A stretch of DNA of 64,000 nt, taken from assembly GCF_041381155.1 (NCBI RefSeq), contig NC_091134.1, positions 54,757,944 to 54,821,943 of the forward strand. Reading direction: 5' to 3'. This DNA comes from Argopecten irradians. Lineage: Eukaryota > Mollusca > Bivalvia > Pectinida > Pectinidae. Made by a program: the position numbers and the translations under genes. This document shows positions 62,601-64,000 of this stretch, in pieces. Numbering within the stretch: position 1 is the stretch's first letter; each line of letters begins with the position of its first letter. Below the pieces are notes generated by a model. That model was given only the letters and a program-made list of their open reading frames with translations, was not told where the DNA came from and searched no databases.

Positions 62601-64000
62601 GGCAATTCAACCGCATGTGTATTGAAGAACGCCCATAATTATCCCCAAGCTAACTTTATCAATAAATGGTAATCGAATGGAAAATTTGATGTAAATGCTT
62701 TGATATATTTAATTTAGCAAATACTTCAAATAACTAAATATTTTGAAACTTTTCATATTCATATCAAGACATAAATCAAGACACCAAATTAATGCATTTG
62801 CTTAAATAAATATACTTAATAAATTAGAATATTTTTTATATGATACAATGAAGTCCTTGTTCAATACAAGCACTATTTCAACTTACACCAGGTAGTGTTA
62901 ATGACTCATAACAAAAGATCGAACTGCAAGGTTCTAAAACTGATATTTATTTATGAATGATTACGTATATAATACATTTCCTGATTCGTACAGGTAATTT
63001 GCAAGGGAAGTTGTCTTTTTTGATTGAAAAGTTGGCATTAATCTTCTCATATTTCTGTCACTTTTCATTTAAATGTGGTATGATATTAGTTCAAGCTTTT
63101 GAAGTTATTTTGGTATGCCGCACATAAGGTACACAACAGATGTCCTCTAGTGCATCAGTTTTTATTGTGATGATGTATGCTAGACAATATGTTTATACTG
63201 ATGTCGCTCAGGCCATTTAAGGTGAGATTCGTCTGGTATAATCCATATACAAATATTTATCATGCTTTGTAAAGTCAATGTTTTCACATTTTTGAGTAGC
63301 ATATACTCATTCAAAGTGACATGAGTAGATATATTAGTTATTAAAGTACATTTATCCAATAAAACTGATAAACAGATCGTTCATGCTGATACCAGGTACA
63401 TTTAGTAGTTTTTTTATCATCAATTTGTCAAAATTTCGTTTAAACTATTTGACATTAGTCATTGCCTTTCCAATACGTTATACATCTGGTCAACGTTTAT
63501 ATGAATTCACATTAAAGATGTATCACAGGTTCCTAGTTGATAGTACTTGTGACTCACCTGGGAGCTCCTTACCCATTATATCTACTTGAATACAGTGTAA
63601 CTAGCAGCGACCGCAATTGCCTCCGAGCGTTTCATGATCTCGGCAAAGTTGATTCAATTGGTTAAAATCAATATATTACGTCTATACATATATCATGATC
63701 TGCATCACATTCGGGAACAAATTTACATTTCTATTATATTAGTAAGTAGAAATATACAATTTACAAAGTATAAATGTGTGTTTATAAATAGTAAATGATT
63801 TTGTGGAGTTATTTTTAAATCTTGATAACAATAGATGGGTAACCTATCGTTACGAGGGGTTAATAAAATTACGTGGGCCCCGAAACTAAATCTAAGCATA
63901 GCGACGATAAACAGACAACAACACAGGGCCATGTGGTTGTCTTCAGCAGGTTCATATTGGAATACGACTTTAAATGTTATGTATATTACGTGAGTTTTCA
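56641..64000. other. Gene-poor right end
   Basis: AT-rich to the end of the window. Short A or T tracts occur (for example 57911-57920 and 62023-62036). No supported gene, RNA gene, or repeat array. Confidence 0.4.

Overview
The window is AT-rich eukaryotic DNA (about two-thirds A+T by eye). It has small spliced genes, GT-AG introns of 115-290 bases and many short non-autonomous transposons with TTAA or TA flanks. One interspersed repeat, near 44.1-45.3 kb, has the GGTCACCTGAG ends and CGTCGTCC-rich stretch I associate with mollusc genomes. I infer a lophotrochozoan, most likely a bivalve or other mollusc; this is inference, not proof. There is no bacterial-style operon, CRISPR array, rRNA or convincing tRNA.

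The main content is a cluster of nine paralogous genes, called A to I here, of a small protein family I do not recognise. Layout: A (3.1-3.9 kb), B (6.9-7.4), C (9.4-9.9) and D (12.1-12.6) on the minus strand; E (15.2-15.7), F (26.0-26.4), G (29.4-29.8) and H (33.4-33.8) on the plus strand; I (42.5-43.6) on the minus strand. D and E stand head to head. Each gene has a first coding exon of 21-29 codons ending in LR(S/N)(E/D)M, a phase-0 intron, and a second exon beginning LDLRQQDVQLM or close to it. The proteins have an N-terminal predicted coiled coil that spans the intron, a basic middle and a very acidic serine/aspartate tail (SIPEEDSSSADSDSD). A and I have an extra intron before the acidic tail, H has lost the tail, and I has a longer C-terminus.

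The copies share more than coding sequence. Nearly all have a TATA box about 60-110 bases before the ATG and an upstream motif of the type GTGTAACCGATACC plus GGTGG. E, F, G and H also share a second conserved block 1.1-1.6 kb upstream. E, F and G have an intron after the stop codon. In G the spliced region after the stop carries a second open frame of 74 codons. B and C lie in tandem 2.5-kb units, and the E and F units are also copies of each other.

The F unit is split by a 7-kb LTR element (16884-23870, minus orientation, 4-base target duplication GTTT). It is non-autonomous: no polymerase is visible, only one coiled-coil open frame, three minisatellite arrays and an inserted TTAA-flanked inverted-repeat element. 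From 34 to 64 kb, apart from gene I and a few repeats, I see little: AT-rich sequence, four transposon-like inverted-repeat or interspersed elements across the window's right half and its border, and a few GC-richer patches that could be isolated exons.
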